From: Lophius americanus
Lineage: Eukaryota > Chordata > Actinopteri > Lophiiformes > Lophiidae
DNA length: 64,000 nucleotides
Reading direction: 5' to 3'
NCBI GenBank assembly: GCA_037951165.1
Contig: JBBDHG010000015.1
Location: forward strand, 1,349,501-1,413,500
In this document: piece after piece, positions 13,185 to 25,400 of the stretch
Layout of the letters: each line of letters opens with the position of its first letter
Numbering within the stretch: the stretch's first letter is position 1
Notes under the pieces: generated by a model
Databases searched by the model: none
What the model saw: only the letters and a program-made list of their open reading frames with translations
Told to the model about the DNA's origin: nothing
Translations under genes and position numbers: made by a program

Positions 13185-13745
13185 CTTCTGTAGTGTGTGA
13201 TGAAGTTTAAGATTTAAGATTCCCCCAGACAGACCCCAACTGTTCAGATTCTGAGGCGATCGCTTGCAGACTCTCCTCTGCAGACCTTCCCACAGATTGT
13301 CTGTGAACCATTCTTGGGTTGGGGTCATTCAATATCTGCTGGTGTTTTATGGAGTCCATGGAACCAAGTCTTTTATGAAGATGTACAGGCCCACAGCATC
13401 AGAGATCCACCATCATACTTTATATTGGATATGAGCAGCTTTTCTCTATGGCTTTCTGTATTGTTACACCACACACATCTTTGATTTTTGCCATAAGGCT
13501 CTACTTTGGTCTCTTCTGACCTATGAACTTGTGCCTTTGAAAGTCTCAGTGGTGTTTTGCAAACTGTGGGAGTTTAAGTTGTGTGTGGAAGACAGCAGAG
13601 GTGCCATCTGATGATGGTTACGGTGGCGTTGTGACCAGAAGATCATAAGGATCTCTACAATTCTCTGGCTGCAATCCTGAGAGAAACATTTCCCACTTGA
13701 ACCGTCCTCTTGACCCTGAATGGTATAAGTATGCTGACACATCCT
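13185..13745 (-). pseudogene. Tc1-like transposase remnant, minus strand
   Basis: Read on the minus strand, the blocks follow the order of the copy at 1440-2260: 'ctcccacagtttgcaaaaca', 'ggtggatctctgatgctgtg', 'aaacaccagcagatattgaa', then the downstream part near 13210-13320. Stops and frame changes interrupt it. Same subfamily, opposite orientation, independently decayed. Confidence 0.75.
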
Positions 13746-15639
13746 CTTCCATATTGACTTGACTGAAGTCTTTAGTCTCTTTAAATTACTTAATCACTGA
13801 TCTACTAGTTGAAACAGACATTTCTAACTGGTGGGAGTTTTTCTTGTCTCCGTTTCCAGATTTGTGCTGCTCTACAACTTTTCTTTGCACATCATTGCTA
13901 TGTTCTCTGGTTCTATCTCATGGTGCAGAACAAAGAGAAAGAATTAGGCCTGTGTCACCTCATATCTAAATTCAGTTAGTCATCTCTCACCACCACAGAG
14001 TTCTTACTCAACCAGGTGGACCTAAAAATATAAAATATGACGGGAAATATGCTTCAATGACCTATATTAATATGCAAATCAAGTCATTTTGCTTTCCTGT
14101 ACTTAATATTCAATGTCCCACTTTTTTTTTTTAAAGGACTATGGTCGTAGAAAAAGAAGGAAGGATCTTTAATAAAAGATAGGAAAAGGATAAGAAAGGA
14201 TTATTAATATCTTTTAGTGTGCGTGTGTGCTTATTGTTAAACTGGTGTGAGGAGAGAGGATGCCCCCAGTGGACTATCACTGTTAAAATGGACAAATCAC
14301 CCTCTGTTTGAAATACATTAGCAACATGTGCAGCGCACTATAGAGAGCTGCCTGACTGCACATTAGTGCTACCTCTGATGAAAGAGGCTACAAACACAGC
14401 TGGACTATATTTAAATGTATTGTTGGTAAAGAGTTGGGTGGGGAGGGGTTGTCCGATGACAGCAGGCATAGCAGATGGGTGTTGGGTAAGGACCGACCTG
14501 CAGAGGGTCAGCTGGTCAAACACCCCACGGTTCCACACAGTGTGGAACCTCCCACAGCCTCCTCCATAGTCCATAGCCACACAACATTAACCTCCAGCAG
14601 CAACTTGCCCCACCTTTAAGACCAACGCCGCCCGTTTCAGCACGTTTAGCTCACTTTTCATACTGATAACTTTTACACTGGATATTTAATGACTTAATAT
14701 CCTCCAGACAGCCATTATTTTCCATTTATTCCATTAAGGAGTGAATCTGAAGTTACATTCCTTCGGCATAAAATTGCTTACCTTAACATTGCTCATATTT
14801 CATTTTTAAGTTTTTTTCCCCAGGCAAATAATTGAACACTGCCCCAGCCAGTGGAAAGTATCCACAAGATTATTCGTCTATGTGTAAAGAGTAGGGAAAT
14901 CAAATCATGATAATAAGGAGACAAAATCTTCTGAAAATCTGAAAATTTGCATTCCATCTGCTCTGTAGCCGATAACTGAACTGGGTTTAGTTCCAAGAAC
15001 ATTTTTAATGCGCTCTTATGGATTTTTCATCGTTAATTTTTGACCTGGTTAGTAGAAACAAAACAGAGGAGCCTTTATTGTGATTCAGCAAAGCTCCAGA
15101 CAGAGATAAAATGAGACATCAGTGTGCTGTTCATAATCTGAGTGTCTTACTGGGATGGTGAATTTACCATCTGCTCGAGGCGAAAGTGTCTGAGGGATAT
15201 TGAGCAAACCTGCACCAGTTGTGGCACAGCCTTGTGTAATAAGGTAAGCATTCTGCCACCGTTATTCACCCTCTTTCTCTGTGGGAGAAAATGCAGTGTC
15301 AGGCCATTTACTGTAAGCACTGCCACTGTCCCTGATGTCAGTATCCTGGAACCAGTCTATAAAAAATCATGTTTCTCCACCAGAGAGCGTCTCTAAATTA
15401 TCAAATTATTTAAAAAAAAGGAAACATTTCCAGATGTTACTGTTTCTGGCTGGTCGCAGATTTATCTGGGAATATTTTGAATCGTAATATGGAGGTTATT
15501 TTCATTCCCTTTGTGAATCATCATTATCGCTATTAAGACAGATGGGGGTTGAAATGAGGTGATAACACCAATATGTTACTGTAACTTCATGAAACTAAAC
15601 AATCCATGAGTTTGCTCTGAAAATCTTGGATAACCTTTG
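13746..15639. other. Intergenic, no gene assigned; short palindrome
   Basis: 14529-14549 is a perfect palindrome (GGTTCCACAC, one base, then its complement) in a GC-richer stretch 14330-14640. At 15142-15252 a short Cys-rich frame (CTSCGTALC) runs into 'aataag|gtaagc', which looks like a donor, but it has no identifiable partner exon. No repeat family was recognised. Confidence 0.35.
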
Positions 15640-15850
15640 CATCAAATTGGATAGAAATACCACAAAGTTCATGTTATTCTACTCATTCTCTGTGGGATAG
15701 AACCACGAGGGCTTTCCATTTGGCAAAGTTGGATAGCAATGTGTCCAAAATGTGCTAAAAATGAGACTTTGACCCGAGAGATGGATTTTGGCTGCAAACT
15801 ACCAGCTATGTCCACTAGGGGGAACTAGAAAACTACAACCTTTGTCTGTG
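15640..15850 (+). repeat. Repeat B, copy 1
   Basis: 'gaaataccacaaagttcatg', 'tctgtgggatagaac' and 'tgtccactagggggaacta' define a second dispersed repeat. An inverted copy lies at 18700-18960 and a fragment at 6365-6470. Confidence 0.6.
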
Positions 15851-16995
15851 AAATAAACCAATGCTTTTATTAAAATCAAGCATTGTGCCCAGTAAGAAAA
15901 ATTGCTAAAACTAGGTAGAATCACAGTTTAGGGGCCAGTTACTTAAAAACAGTTAAAATGTCAGGCTTGTCCATTTGTAGTATGTAGTATATAGTAAATC
16001 CCAATTTCACTATTTTTTTTTTCTCATTATTTTACCCTTCTTTTTCACACATGGTAGGCTCACAAAACACAGACGGAATATAACATTAACAACAAAAAAC
16101 ATCATATCCCCCAATGTGCAAAAACGGTAACGCATTCATTACACAGAAACAAATGACATTATCCATATCACCATCCTGCAGTCTGCTTGACAGAATTGCA
16201 GGATGATTCTCTTATTCAATACTGAGAATGTCAAGAAATTCCCTCCACCAACAATTCTACCGAGGAGCTTTTCGGCTTGTGAATCTTCCTATTAAACCAA
16301 AATAATTATTTTAACAGTCATTAAAAGCGTATTCTCTTCTTTTGGCATTAGTAATGGATTCCTAACTACTATGCCGACCCAAGGACACACAGAGAAATGA
16401 AATAGTCCTCAAAATGCATTGAAACATATGTCCAAAAAGACTATTGCAAATTAGCACCATGGTATATGAATTAACATCACTATATACGCCAGCACAAATC
16501 AGACTACCCATGGCCTTGTTTTATTTCATTCTAAAGGGAGTGATGTAAAAGGATTTACAGGTGTTTAACTTTGTATCTGACAGACTCAGAGATTCCTGCA
16601 GAATCCAACCAGATTCTTTCACAGTCCGCAGAGAACAGATGAACGAAAACCCCTGAGTCTGGATATTGTGATTTGGGATGGAATAAATCAATATTTTATA
16701 CCAGACCTGAGACAGCAGACAGCAAAAACAGCTACGCTAGTAAGAAGCCAAATATTATTAAATATAATCAAAACACTCTGGACAATGGAGTAAACCGTGT
16801 TTGCTTGTCTTGAACTCTTTAAACTAGTGTAAAATTTTAGTCAGTGAAAGACCATAATAGGCCTCAAACCAATTTACAAAAATGCCAAAACTAAGTTGTC
16901 CTTATTGAAAGCAATACAAACTCTTACCTCTTAAACACTTAATTATTAGTCATTTAAGATTACTTACCCAGAATTAGTATTTTATAATATATATG
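15851..16995. other. Intergenic, no gene seen
   Basis: AT-rich sequence without recognised elements. Confidence 0.35.
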
Positions 16996-17000
16996 ATATC

Positions 17001-17322
17001 TGTCAAGCCTTTGTGTTCCTCCCTCCCGCTGTGTCTGTCCTGTGATTGGTCATCATGCTCACCTGTGTTTCCCCTCCAGCTGTGTCTCATTGTCTCGTTA
17101 CGTCTGTGTATAAAGTCTGTCCTTACCTTCCCTTCTGTGCCAGTTCGTTGCATGATGTTCCTCGTGTCGTCATGCGTCCTAACCCTTCCCAGTGTGTCGT
17201 GAGTAATCTCCAGTAGTTCTGTTCCTGTTTTTTTCCTTGTTCCCTTTTGATTAACAATAATTATTTTTGCACCCGCTCTACGTCGTATGCGTCCGAGCAA
17301 AACCCCACAGGAGTGCGTGACA
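17001..17322 (+). mobile_element. Solo LTR with 5-bp target-site duplication
   Basis: A 322-bp unit starts TGTCAAG and ends GCGTGACA, with the TG...CA ends and short inverted termini typical of LTRs. It is flanked on both sides by ATATC (16996-17000 and 17323-17327). Inside are a TATA-like 'tgtataaag' near 17106 and an AT-rich A-signal-like stretch near 17252-17266. No internal coding region is present, so it is probably a solo LTR left by recombination of a Gypsy-like element. The 145-codon minus-strand frame over it is an artefact. Confidence 0.75.
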
Positions 17323-17470
17323 ATATCTCTGCGTTTGACCCATTTCTGAGGAGCAGTAGGAACCCACTTTATAGCACCCAAAGAGCTGGAGTTTCCCAGG
17401 ATCTTCCTCATGGAGCCTTGGCATGTAGCATCAAGGGCTGGGATCGAACCCCAATCCTAAGATGTATGGG
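17323..17470 (-). mobile_element. SINE-like fragment (tRNA-type B box on minus strand)
   Basis: 'gggatcgaaccccaatcc' near 17429-17446 is the complement of a tRNA B box (GGTTCGATCCC). The preceding 'gagcagtaggaacccacttt' resembles the repeats at 22435 and 30070. The solo LTR is inserted at its left edge. Confidence 0.5.
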
Positions 17471-17474
17471 GGGA

Positions 17475-17905
17475 ATAAACTTGAAAATGATCCAATAAAA
17501 AGTTTTTGGGTTACGTCTGGGAAACAGTGTTTTTTTATAAAATAGAAGTTCCCCTAGTGAGTAAAATATGAACCTCTGGAGTGAAGTATCATATTTACGA
17601 GGTAGATCTCCTCTATGCAATTTTTATACTCCAAATTTGGAGTAAATGGGACAAACTGTTCAGAAAGTATAGCAAAGAACTTTTGTAGATGAAGCTCCCG
17701 CTAGAGTTGGCATGAACAACTGCCTCTTCCCAAATCAATCCCAGTTCTTCCACGCTCTAAGGTGTGGTATGTCAGAATAAAATATAAAAAAAAAGATCCA
17801 TGAAATCGTTTTTTAGTTATCGCACAACATGAGAGATTTATGGCGGCGGACACAGCGATGACGATTCCATAATATCCCCAACTTTTTGGGGTTGTAATTA
17901 ATCTT
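17475..17905 (-). repeat. Repeat A, minus orientation
   Basis: Reverse-strand hallmarks in order: 'cctagtgagtaaaatatgaa', 'gaggtagatctcctc', 'cccaaatcaatcccagttct', 'gatccatgaaatcgtttttt', then 'tggcggcggac'. Confidence 0.7.
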
Positions 17906-18699
17906 CTGTGTTTGTCTAATCAACCAAAAGGTCACTAACGTCCTGCTCAATGCAGTGAAACATTTTGGAATAATGCAATAATCCTCCTCTCAAAGCCTGA
18001 GCTTCTGTAGAGCTAAAAATGTTAATTTCAGGAATTTAATTGTTTCTTCTCTAGAGTTTGCTCCCCTCTTGCTAATGTCATAACTGCATCTTTATTTCTT
18101 TAACGCATACTTCTCATGTTGCTGTGCACACACTGCTTCAAATTATTCAGAGAGCGTCTCTAATTATTTAAGTAATCGACCACTGAGTAATCCTTCAAAC
18201 ATCAATAAACTAGCCAATGAAAAGGTCACCTGGAAAGCTTGGGTGGCTGGCTATAATTAAAATGTAGATATGGTGAAGTGAAATGTGCAGGTGGGTCTCT
18301 AAATTTGAACAAGCAAACAATGAAAATCGTATGATTCAGAGTGGATGGATTATGTGGACATTAGAAATTTGGATGACTGATGAATGGTTTAACTGATCCT
18401 GAGTTACTCACGACTCAGTACGCATTGAGTTGCCAGTAGATTTTTAAAATTTTCGAAAATGATAAACACAGGAATCTTCATATTGTTGGTTGGTGGTTGC
18501 TAGTTGCCTTATCTTGGGGGTAAAGGGTCAAGAAAGGACAAACTGTAAAAAAACTTCTGTTTGATGGCAAACTATAAAGCATCATCATAATTCATGTTTA
18601 CATCAAACTACTTCTGTGTGAATTACCAATTGAGAAATGCGAGACATTCATTTAAAAGGAATAATAGATAATAAGAGATAATTCTTACGTCTTCACAAT
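17906..18699. other. Intergenic, no gene seen
   Basis: Nothing recognised beyond scattered AT tracts. Confidence 0.35.
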
Positions 18700-18960
18700 A
18701 AGCCAATAAATGGGCTTTTACCTAGTTTTTGAAAATTGTATTTTCCGTGCCCAATGTTAGATATTAATTGCATTCATAGGTTGTATTATGGGCATACAGC
18801 TTCCTCTAGTGGACATATGGGGAATTTTGCTGCCAAAACCTTCTAGGATGAAAATCCCAGTTTAGAAACATTTTTGGGTACATTGGCTGTTCAACTGTGC
18901 CAAATGGAGTTCTCCTGGTCCTATCCCCCCAAAACTCTATGGAATAACAAGAAATTTATG
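18700..18960 (-). repeat. Repeat B, copy 2 (inverted)
   Basis: 'ttcctctagtggacatatgg' and 'ttttgctgccaaaacctt' are the complement of the blocks at 15640-15850. Confidence 0.55.
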
Positions 18961-18964
18961 GTAT

Positions 18965-19110
18965 GTCTATCAAATTTAATGTAGTAGTTACCAATGGTCT
19001 ATGTGGGTATAAAATTTGAAAATTATCCAGGAAATAGTGTTTGAGTTATTGCATAAACACAAAGTGGTGGAAGTGATGATAACAATTCCATGACATCCAT
19101 AATTTTTTTT
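18965..19110 (-). repeat. Repeat A, 5' part, minus orientation
   Basis: 'tctatgtgggtataaaattt', 'gaaaattatccaggaaatag' and 'gtttgagttattgc' match the complement of the repeat A 5' section. Confidence 0.6.
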
Positions 19111-19139
19111 TTATCATGAATAAAGATTTTTAAAAAAGG

Positions 19140-19208
19140 TTTATATTTAAAACCTGCATCCAAATGTAAAGTGCATTATAAATTAAATGTATTATTATTA
19201 TTATTATT
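19140..19208 (+). mobile_element. L2 LINE 3' tail
   Basis: 'aagtgcattataaattaaat' followed by (TTA)n, identical in form to the tail at 12390-12434. Confidence 0.75.
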
Positions 19209-19460
19209 AAAACCCTTTAATGTCCTGCTCAATTGTTTGGTTGAGGTCCCCTTTGAGTCACTATTGCTTATTGAAAAATAGATGCCACTTACTGAACCTG
19301 TTTTTAACATGACCAAGTGGAAGCATGCATATGCTAAAGAGTAAGGGGAAAAGGAGGGAGCCCTGGGGTATACCACAGTTCAAAGGGACCACTGAGGAGG
19401 AGGCATTAATCATGGCTATTGATAAAAATCCTATTTGATAATTAAGATTTTTTCTCATAT
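19209..19460 (-). pseudogene. L2 LINE reverse-transcriptase fragment, minus strand
   Basis: The minus strand reads SSVVPLNCGIPQGSLLFPLL and continues FSICMLPLG, the motif B region of fish L2 ORF2. It is truncated on both sides, in opposite orientation to the adjacent plus-strand L2 tail. Confidence 0.75.
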
Positions 19461-20800
19461 TAAAGTATTTTAGGACTTTCTAAACAGGATAATGTAACTT
19501 GATACAACCATAAAAAGTCTAATGAATCAAAAATATTCTCATGAATTAATTCTATGAGTCTTTTTTTTTTTTTTTGAATGTTTAAAAATATGCTCGACCA
19601 AATAATTTATCCTCTTTTTATGGTAAAATGAGAGTATCTGAATTAAATTAATAAATAAAAGAAATAAAACTTTGTATAGAAAAAATTTATGTGTTGGGTT
19701 GTACCTAAACATTAACATCTAAAAAATATCAGGTGAGTTTTTAGTTTTTTTTCAGTTTAATCAGCCCATAAGTACAGCCCATTTATATTTACTATCAAAT
19801 CTTGGAGAGGTTACATTCAATTGGACCCTGGATTATATAGATTCTAACAGTTTTATAGTTTTGAAGTTTTTGACATATGTCGATGTCTCCCTCTTCGTCA
19901 GCCAGATTCCGTTGCCATTTGGCTGCCGGTGTTTATTTTCTAAGTATTTTTCCCAGAAATTACATCCAGTAGAAGAAGTTTTAATTTGAGAAAAGGTCAA
20001 GGAAAAGAGAAAAAGCACTCCTGAGACTCAAGTAGAACTCCACTGCTATTTACCTCTACCTGGCATTTTTCTGCTGCCAATGTATTCCCAGTCATGTTTA
20101 AATATCACGCAGCCTTTGTAAATATTCATGATGATTGCCCACACCAACGGGACAATAGTATGTCAAAATTCTAATGAATACCTGAAGCTTCATGAATAAT
20201 GAACAGCTTCATCATTCTGTAGGGTGTGCAGGCAGTGGCAGTGATGTGCCGTGATAATGCATAGTTCCTGTTTCCACGCCAGAGAGAGACACCTGTGACC
20301 TGAAGAATGGTCTCCGCTTTGCCTCTGCCGTGTTAATGACTCTGTTTTCTTTCCTGCACATCAATTTCTGGAGGATTAGTTGATCCATTCTTCCTCCCCG
20401 GCTCCCATTTCTGCAAAATTTTAAGGCTGCTCTTCGCTTGTCAGCTAGATGTGGGCTCACTGAGGGGGAACAGGATTACCTTTGCTTGTGGAAGGTGTTT
20501 GTGGACTAAAGCTAAGAATGCTCACTCCCTTTATCTGTGAGTACTGGCATAAAGAGGGATTTCTCTGTCCTTACAATAAACTCTTGCCACGGTGGCAGAA
20601 AAAAGGTTGCCCAAAGGGCAGCAACAAAATAAATAAAACAGGCATGATTTTTTTTATTTGGAAGGGCGACAACATATACCATTGTGAACCAGCGAAGCTG
20701 TAATAGATACCAAATCTATTAAAGAATAAAACTGTTGAAAAAGATTGACATCCGAGGACAACTAATTTTTGAGCACATAGGGAAGCTTATATGGCAATTT
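19461..20800. other. Intergenic, no gene assigned
   Basis: Poly-T tract near 19560-19575. The stretch 20200-20470 is higher in GC with an 82-codon minus-strand frame that I could not relate to any protein. Nothing else recognised. Confidence 0.35.
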
Positions 20801-20804
20801 GTCC

Positions 20805-21560
20805 TTGAAATGTGCCCTTGAGGGCATATTATCACCCTTTCTCCAATGGAAAGACTCCATAGGTCATATGATCATCCCCTATTCTCCACGGGAAGGGGGT
20901 TTACTATCACCTTTTCTCCATTGGGAGAAAGGTGGCGGTGGTAGAGAGGTTTTTCACTTATCTGAAGGTCGGGGGGGATCGAACCCAGTGCACACTGCAG
21001 TCCACATGTCAAAGTGTCCTTGAGCAAGATACAGAACGGAAAGCGCTATATAAGTAGAGTCCATCTACGGTCTGAAAGACACCTAAGAGAGCATATTATC
21101 AAATGTGTCCAGTGGAAAGATACTTATATCATCGTTTCTCCGATGGAACAACACAGACAACTCATTTGATCACCTTTTCTCCACTTTTCTCATATGTAAG
21201 AATAATAATAAGGCAAATTATCCTATTTTCTCCAATGGTAGGATGCCACAGTAGGAATACTTACACCATTTGTCCACTAGCGAGATACATTGGGGTCAAA
21301 TCATCACATTTTGTCCGCTGACAGCCTAAAGGACATAGGACCACCTTTGTCCACTGAAAGGATACCTTAGAGAAAATGTCATTGCCTTTTTTAGACTGGA
21401 CCGATACTCTGGCGATCACAATATTAATTCGCCTTCAAGAATGACAACATGAAATGCACATATCTTGCTTTGTCTGCAGGAAAGGCACATTAGAAGTCCC
21501 TCTATCATGTTTTCTGCACTGGGAGGTCACTGTGGGGGGAACTCGGTCGTATTTTTCCAC
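20805..21560. repeat. Diverged minisatellite, roughly 40-50-bp units
   Basis: Recurring 'tatcaccttttctccatt' / 'ggaaagatac' / 'gagggcatat' motifs: e.g. 20820-20860, 20905-20935, 21087-21125, 21167-21185, 21218-21240, 21300-21365. Spacing varies and units are strongly diverged, so the array is old. It is split by SINE-like sequence at about 20960-21070. Confidence 0.65.
20960..21070 (+). mobile_element. SINE-like 3' segment inside the minisatellite
   Basis: 'agtgtccttgagcaagatac' followed by 'aaagcgctatataagtagag' is the well-known tail region of a fish retroposon. It interrupts the tandem array. Confidence 0.55.
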
Positions 21561-21589
21561 TTTAGGGGAACCGAAGTGATAATTGATTA

Positions 21590-21660
21590 ATAATTAATAA
21601 TAATAATACATTTAATTTATAACACACTTTACATTTGGATCATATATCAAAGTGCTAAGT
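21590..21660 (-). mobile_element. L2 LINE 3' tail, minus strand
   Basis: (AAT)n then 'acatttaatttataacacac' and 'tttacatttggat', the complement of the L2 3' end at 12390-12434. Confidence 0.7.
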
Positions 21661-22430
21661 GGGCAATTTATCCAATTTTAAAATACAATGTTAAATCCAG
21701 GTAGAGAGCAATTATCTCGAGCAAACCTAAACCTAAACCATCCATCTGGCTGTTGTAACGTATCAAGATGATCTTTAAGCAACATTATTATTGCACAGGT
21801 GTGCTTTGTGCTGATCACAATAAAAGTGCACTCTGAAATGTGTATTTTAATCACACATAACAATGCCACAGATGTTCAAAATTTTTCATGAAATGTGCAG
21901 ATGGCATGCAGACTGCACGGATAGCCTCGTGCAGTTTCCTAAGTTTCCTTCACATGCAGGAGATATGGTTTTGGTTCGTGGCCTCTTAAATGGCTGAGTG
22001 AAGCTGCAGCTGACTATTCAGGAACAGGAATATGCTCACCTACATGTCCTTACTTGCCCGGTCAGCATTAAGTGTGGATGCTCTGGATGGACAAGTGTGT
22101 TTTAAGCTTCCGTGGGACTATTATGTTCTGACATGAGGTAATGCCACTGGATTAATGACACAACATTTTGTCTTGTCATGGAAGGAGCCCATCCAGCCTG
22201 AGTTTGGATTTTCTCATGGTTTTCTGCTTGTTTAAAGTAAGTTGTGGTTATTTGGACACAGTCTCCATTTTCTTACTCATGTAGTAATTGTTGACCAAGA
22301 CAAGTCTAGACCTGTTCTTTTTGGAAAGTGCCATGAGATAATTTAAGAGTAGTAATAATTCTATCCTTTATAAATCACATAGTCATACAAAGTACCACAA
22401 AGGGAAGTTATTTGTCTGCATTTGTCCAAA
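21661..22430. other. Intergenic, no gene seen
   Basis: Unassigned sequence; no open frame of note. Confidence 0.35.
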
Positions 22431-22434
22431 TCTT

Positions 22435-22565
22435 GATGGAGCAGTGGGTGGCCCCTTTGAAATGAGGTAGGGTATGAGGGTCTTGAAAGGACCCTACCAC
22501 ATGTAGACTTGATGCGGCTGGAACAGGCTACCTTCTGGTCTTGCGATTGCTGACTGAGCTACAGC
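22435..22565 (-). mobile_element. SINE-like repeat, same family as 30070-30270
   Basis: 'gagcagtgggtggccccttt', 'ttgaaaggaccctaccacat' and 'gtagac' match the copy near 30155-30237. The tRNA-like part at the right is degraded. Confidence 0.5.
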
Positions 22566-23409
22566 CGCCATTTGATTGATAACCTCTGTTGTAATTTGGC
22601 GCTACATAAATAAAAATGGATTTCATTGAAGGTCTTGTAAAGATACATCTGCGCATTCAAATTGGCATCAATAAAATTGAACCATATCCTTTGTCCATTT
22701 CTACTTGTATCACAACAACACCAGTAAAACCGAAACTCATCAACAATCGCAGACTGTTCGTCCACACAATGCTATGCAAGATGTCTGCTATCTGTCCGTT
22801 ACAGTAAGAACTCATTTGGCTACAAGGCCAAGACCCCAGTCAGTTTGAGGAGAAGGCAGATGAGACAGATACACTGTTAACAAACATCAGTTGTCCATAT
22901 GGCTGGTCTGTTTATACAAAACAGCAGGGCCAGATAGTGGAGCACAAGTCCCAAACAAAACAGGCCGTTTGGTTTAAATTGTTGGGTAAAGGGTATAACA
23001 TTTTTGTGTTTTCAGAAATGGGGCATGACGGAAGATTAAGAACCACTGGTTTAGAATATGTATTACATTAGCAACATCTAGAAAAATGATCATATCTGTT
23101 TATATTATTTCACTCACTGAAAGAAAGGGAGAGGGTGAAGGTGTGTGATGGAGAGGGTAAGAGACAGACATGCCAAGAAGCAGCAATGATATCAGCTATA
23201 ATAATCCACTTTCTTTTGTCTATAACAATAATAATAGTATGATAATATTTAAGCAATAGCATCTGGGTAAAAAACTATACTATAATAACAATAATGACCA
23301 TCATCATCATAGTGCTTGAGAATCGTAGTACTTGAGATAGTACGAATTTACATACAAATGTGTCTTTTCTTCTGCAAGAGGGATTTAACGAGAGACAACT
23401 TATCATTTT

Positions 23410-23410
<1 letters not shown>
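22566..23410. other. Intergenic, no gene seen
   Basis: Short AAT and CAT tracts near 23220-23310; otherwise nothing recognised. Confidence 0.35.

Positions 23411-23413
<3 letters not shown>

Positions 23414-23452
<39 letters not shown>
23414..23452. repeat. (TA)n microsatellite
   Basis: About 19 uninterrupted TA units. Confidence 0.93.
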
Positions 23453-23453
<1 letters not shown>

Positions 23454-25195
23454 CAAAGACATGATCCTTGATGGAGGTAAGTATTTGTTTGTGTGCTTGT
23501 GAGCCCACACCTGTCCACCACTACGGGGCTTGACATGCTGTTCGTACAAACAGTGTCTCTTGGTTTGGGTCTAAATAGCTACAAAACATTTTCCGTTGTT
23601 CACATGAACACCTCGTGGCTGTGTGTCAGAGCATATAATAAGTTGTTTATATACAGCGATGAAAAGCTCAACCTTTTCAGCTCTGTGGTGTTTTTTTTGG
23701 CAACTGGCGCTGCTCTTTCTCTCTGTCTCTGCTGCAAACTGACCTTCTGCACACTGACCTCTGACTTTGCTGTTGCATCAGAGGAGATAAACAACTCCAT
23801 TTCTTCACTCAGGTCAAGGGGAAAAAGTACATAATTGTAATGTTCACAATTAATAAAGTAAAAACATTTTTTTTTTTGTGCGAACCTAACTGAACATCGA
23901 GTCATGATATAATATATCGCCTTTTCTTTCGAGTTTTCTTCCTCATGCATGTTTTATAATCTGTGGTCTTGTTTGATTTGTCATGCACGAACTGCACCGA
24001 TGGATACACCAAGGTATTATTGTATTTTCTTTCAGGCAGAGCACACTCTTGCTGTCAAGAATTCACACAATCATGCCCAAAAAAATAAATATATATATAT
24101 AAAATATAATATATTTGGAACATGACAGCAGTAGAAAGTCCAGCGATATATGTCAAAATTTAAAATATAAATTTATATACTAAAGCTCAAAGTGATATTG
24201 AATTAGGAGACTTATTAATAAAACATTTTGAAAGGGGGGTATTGTTAGGACCCTTTTATTTGGGTTTCATAGTTCAATGAAAAAGTAATCCTTCTTGTCT
24301 CAATATCCTATCTGTGTGAAAATACTTCCTCTATATTCACAGTCTCCTCTGGTGATTCTCGGCGGAGCAGCTCCTGGTTGTCCTCTCATGTGAGATCACA
24401 GACCCGGGTTCTGATCTCACCTCGCCTTTACTGGATTTAATGCTTTATTTAAATCTTACATGCCTCCAATACCTGAGCAAAGACGTGTATTGTCAAAGAT
24501 GAAAAAAAAAATCTACTCTATCACAGTGGTTTTCAGTCTGAGTCCGTGGGCCTCAGACAAATCCTGGTGTAAGAGGGATAGAAGGATGAATACCAAACAC
24601 CGGAGCAAAAACAGCCCAATAAAGTGGTTTGATATACTTCAGACTAAATCAAATATATGGAAAGGTCTGTCTAAAGGATTTTAGTACATTTTTATTCAGC
24701 AGTGTGAATGAAAATCACAATAAAACTCAAAGGCACTCTCTTTCAAAATGATTAAAATGTTTTATTGTCATAACAGGTTCATTTCAGAACTTCCAAAAAA
24801 ACCCGATTTATTCACTTTGATAAACTGCCGTGAGGTTTCTTTAAAAATGTCATGTCTACATGTACCTCTATACAAATGGCACCTCTAACAAACTCAAAAT
24901 GAGTCGAGGAGGAACTGATACCCTTGTATTTTTGCCTGTTTGAAAAAGCAGTGCATTATTTAATGAGACTTTGATTTAATTTGTCCAGAATCTACAGAGG
25001 GAAATAAAGTTTAATGTTCATTAACTGGGTCATAACAGGGTCAGAGAGGAGTCAGAGTTTGTCTTTTATTCTTGTAAAATTGGAATGTGGGCATGCATTG
25101 AATAATCACATCATCAGCTTCAAACATCACATCTAATCGGAAATCATTTTGTTATTCTCAGGCAGTTTTGACTATCCTTTATGTATAAGTGCTTT
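23453..25195. other. Intergenic, no gene assigned
   Basis: Two overlapping opposite-strand frames of 113 and 116 codons at 23493-23950 show no family features and are taken as chance. An inverted repeat GTGAGATCA...TGATCTCAC lies at 24390-24420. Confidence 0.35.
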
Positions 25196-25199
25196 TTTT

Positions 25200-25400
25200 T
25201 TTTGCCAAAATTGAGCAAGATACTGAACCCCAAATTGCTCCCAGTGGCTGTTTAATTGGTGAGTGAGTGATTTTGTGAACGGCTACTGCTCCTGAGTGGC
25301 AACTTGCACGGCAGCCTCTTCCAGGTGAATGCTGGGCGATGTTCTAAAGCGCAATCGGTGGTCAAGGAGAGGAGAAATTTGGTATATAAAAAAAGTCAAT
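25200..25400 (+). mobile_element. SINE-like repeat
   Basis: 'gagcaagatactgaacccca', 'aattgctcccagtggctg' and 'gcacggcagcctct' are the ordered blocks of the common fish repeat whose tail is also seen at 20960-21070. Confidence 0.6.

Noticed and set aside
15142..15396. Cys-rich frame CTSCGTALC ending at a good donor-like site
   Set aside because: Resembles a small zinc-binding or transposase tail only loosely; no partner exon and no expected gene between pipox and sez6.
16974..17411. 145-codon minus-strand open frame
   Set aside because: It lies almost entirely across the solo LTR and a SINE fragment; composition and context fit the LTR, not a protein gene.
24360..24440. Possible tRNA gene around 'acccgggttctgatctcacc'
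   Set aside because: Only a loose B-box likeness; no A box at the right distance and no cloverleaf could be drawn.
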